A stretch of 35,613 nt of DNA from Frankia sp. QA3 (GTDB lineage: Bacteria; Actinomycetota; Actinomycetes; Frankiales; Frankiaceae). The notes below the pieces were generated by a model. It searched no databases and was not told where the DNA came from. It saw nothing but the letters and a program-made list of their open reading frames with translations. This document shows, piece by piece, positions 33,861 to 35,613 of this stretch. Each line of letters begins with the position of its first letter. Within the stretch, counting starts at the first letter, position 1. The DNA lies in NCBI RefSeq assembly GCF_000262465.1, contig NZ_CM001489.1, positions 3,171,385 to 3,206,997 of the forward strand, given 5' to 3'. A program made the position numbers and the translations under genes.

Positions 33861-35594
33861 TCAGCGCGGCAGAATCCGGGCGTCGACCGCGTGCAGATTA
33901 ACGGTCAGACGGCCCTGGTTCACCCCGGCAATCACATCGACCAGGAAGTATCCGTGTAGCCGGTAGAAGCCCTGGGCGAAGTCGAAACTGGCGCCGCCGA
34001 CGGCCAACCCGGCCAGCCGGTAGGTCGTGCCCGTGCAGCCCAGGTGGGGATCGAAGCCCGGCGTCTGCCCGAAGCCCAGCGCGTCGCACGACCCGAACAG
34101 GGTGAAGTTCGGCAGCGGGTCGCCCCCGAGGTCGGGGCCGGGGAAGAAGGTCTGTTCGTTGCCCTGCGCCGGCGCGAGGACCTCGAGGAAGACGACGCCG
34201 GTGTTGTGGGCGGTGACGAAGTCGCCGAACTGCCGGCCCTGGGAGAGCTGCCCGATCGCCCCGCGGAACGCGGGAACCGCCGACAGGGGCACCATCTGCG
34301 CCGACGTCAGGACGGTGACAACCGGTGACGGCGCAGCCGGGGACGGCGGCCCGCCGGGCACGCCGGCAGGTCGGCCGACGCCGGACCGGGGCCGCAGGTC
34401 GAGCCCGGAGCCGGGGCCGCCGGAGGGAACGACCTGGATCACCCGCGGCGGCGCGGGCTGCCCGGACGGGGAGTGATCGGACTCGTCCGCGGCGTGCGCG
34501 GCCCCCAGCGCGGCCAGGCCGGCGGCCGTCGCGGCCAGTGCGGCGAGGGCCGCCGTCCGCCTGGGGTGCCGGCCCGCCTGGCGAGCCCTGCCACGCCGCC
34601 CGCCGGCCGCGCCCAGCTCCCCGGCGCCATCCGGCTCCACCGGGCCTGCCGACCCCGACCCGGTCTGACCGCCGTCCGCGCTTCCCGGCCCGACCTGCGG
34701 TGCGGCCCACGACTGCGCCTCGGTCCGTCCCACCGACCACGCGCTGGACGGGGACCCGACAGCCCCGCCGGTCGCGGCACCGGTCGACGCCGGCCCACTC
34801 GACTGCGTTCGGGCTCCCGCGGGCGTTGCGGCCCGCGCGGCGGTACCCGCATCCGCGGCGGTTGCGGCCGGGCTGGGCGAGCCCGACGCACCAGCCGAGG
34901 AAGGGCCTCCGGTCGAGGTCCCCTCGCCGGAGAGGTCCGCCGGGCGTCGTGCCGGCCCCGCACCGCCGGGGTGATCCCCACCGGCCTTGAGCGCCGGACC
35001 GGCCGTGAGCTCCGGACCGGCCGGACCCTCCCAACCGGACGAACCCTCCCAACCGGCCGAGCTCTCCCAGACGAACGAGCCCTCCTGACCGGGCGAAGCA
35101 GGCGTCTGTGCCGGGGCACCCGCGCCGGTCTCGGCCCCCGCAGAACCCGCGGAATCCGCCGTCGAGAACGTCACCCCCGCGGACGTCCCTGAGCCGGACG
35201 TCCCTGAGCCGGACGTCCTGTCCGCCGCCCGCGCCGGCATGTCCGCACGAGCTGGCCTGTCCGAGGCGGCCGGCTTGTCCGTCCGGGCCGACTTCCCCGA
35301 GCCGGCGGGCTTCCCCGAGCCGGCGGGCTTCCCCGAGCCGGCGGGCTTCCCCGGCCCGCCGGACTTCCCTCGACGGGCCGGATGAGCCGCCGGTCCCGAT
35401 CCCTCCCACGCATCCGCGCCGATCGACGTCTCCGGGCCGGAGGTCTCCGCACCGACCGGTGCCGCCGACGGCGGCGCGGGGTCGTCGGCCAGGGCCCGGT
35501 CCGCGAGGCCGGCTGTCGATGTCCCGTCCGCGGGGCCGGGGTCGGGTATGGCCGCCGAGGCCGGGTCGTCGGGGGTCTGATCGGGTGGGTACAC
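33861..35594 (-). CDS. Long low-complexity membrane-anchored protein, unknown function (possibly partial)
   Basis: 577 aa from GTG 35594; the frame stays open to the window edge, so the true start may be outside. Residues 1-340 are Ser/Gly/Ala/Pro-rich with three perfect 18-bp repeats (KPAGSG) and many diverged copies. One membrane helix lies at about 345-370 (RRTAALAALAATAAGLAALG), after a basic stretch. The extracytoplasmic C-terminal ~160 residues form a compact domain with a few Cys (FGSCDALGFGQ, HLGCTGTTY) and Gly/Phe-rich sequence (VGGASFDFAQGFYRLHGYFL). I recognise no family. Type II topology with a long cytoplasmic tail is inferred. There are 126 bp to the GlsB-like gene. Confidence 0.7.
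   Translation of the reverse strand: MYPPDQTPDDPASAAIPDPGPADGTSTAGLADRALADDPAPPSAAPVGAETSGPETSIGADAWEGSGPAAHPARRGKSGGPGKPAGSGKPAGSGKPAGSGKSARTDKPAASDRPARADMPARAADRTSGSGTSGSGTSAGVTFSTADSAGSAGAETGAGAPAQTPASPGQEGSFVWESSAGWEGSSGWEGPAGPELTAGPALKAGGDHPGGAGPARRPADLSGEGTSTGGPSSAGASGSPSPAATAADAGTAARAATPAGARTQSSGPASTGAATGGAVGSPSSAWSVGRTEAQSWAAPQVGPGSADGGQTGSGSAGPVEPDGAGELGAAGGRRGRARQAGRHPRRTAALAALAATAAGLAALGAAHAADESDHSPSGQPAPPRVIQVVPSGGPGSGLDLRPRSGVGRPAGVPGGPPSPAAPSPVVTVLTSAQMVPLSAVPAFRGAIGQLSQGRQFGDFVTAHNTGVVFLEVLAPAQGNEQTFFPGPDLGGDPLPNFTLFGSCDALGFGQTPGFDPHLGCTGTTYRLAGLAVGGASFDFAQGFYRLHGYFLVDVIAGVNQGRLTVNLHAVDARILPR
35299..35352 (+). repeat. 18-bp tandem repeat x3 in the terminal gene
   Basis: Three perfect copies of GAGCCGGCGGGCTTCCCC encode GKPAGS units; a diverged copy follows to 35370. 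Confidence 0.92.
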
Positions 35595-35613
35595 GTCGAG
35601 CCCGGGGCGGCGC

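Overview
The window is a gene-dense, very GC-rich stretch of actinobacterial chromosome. Evidence for the phylum is the S-(hydroxymethyl)mycothiol dehydrogenase, the DUF881/DUF1290 cluster, the gcvH-FHA-MerR-BFN-MerR order, many GTG starts, and a GTG/ATG-overlap operon style. The gene set and low-complexity protein tails fit a Frankia-like actinomycete, but that assignment is inference. There is no prophage, transposase or CRISPR array, so this is core chromosome with a few accessory pockets.

Layout. (1) 1-4.6 kb: a truncated small gene with a WxxxxxW pattern, a 1053-aa FtsK/SpoIIIE-type ATPase, and a small HAD-fold phosphatase-like gene. (2) 4.6-6.5 kb: a DrrA/DrrB-type ABC exporter pair. 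(3) 7.0-17.3 kb, all on the minus strand and transcribed leftward: pgsA-like phosphatidyltransferase, a ManC-like sugar nucleotidyltransferase/phosphomannomutase fusion, DUF881, DUF1290 (Sbp), DUF881, gcvH, a zinc-ribbon FHA protein (GarA/OdhI type), MerR, bifunctional nuclease (DUF151), MerR. Apart from the ManC-like gene this is the M. tuberculosis Rv1822-Rv1830 order. (4) 17.6-21.4 kb, the cell-surface section: a secreted NlpC/P60 peptidoglycan hydrolase behind a c-di-AMP (ydaO-type) riboswitch, then a class F-like sortase divergent from a secreted acidic DKD-repeat protein with a membrane-anchoring tail. (5) 21.5 kb: tRNA-Pro(GGG). (6) 21.9-31.0 kb, minus strand: der/engA, plsC, cmk, tyrA, rluB, scpB, scpA, a degenerate M50 (site-2-protease-like) membrane protein and a ParA ATPase. 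Stops and starts overlap at cmk/plsC, scpA/scpB and scpB/rluB. (7) 31.3-33.4 kb, plus strand: mscR and a metallo-beta-lactamase-fold hydrolase, the mycothiol-dependent formaldehyde pair. (8) 33.4-35.6 kb: a GlsB/YeaQ-type small membrane protein and a long low-complexity membrane-anchored protein of unknown function that reaches the window edge.

The most unusual signals are four. First, a dispersed family of about 52-nt imperfect-to-perfect palindromes (TGCCGAGG...CCTCGGCA) has four copies, each 60-140 bp beyond the stop of a minus-strand gene. Second, the sortase/DKD-protein pair has near-identical GTCACT palindromes overlapping both candidate promoters. Third, unrelated tandem repeats recur with the same 18-bp period, mostly in frame inside protein tails and linkers. 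Fourth, two enzymes of known families have replaced catalytic residues (the M50 homologue and the NlpC/P60 protein). All calls are by reading the sequence; no database search was run.
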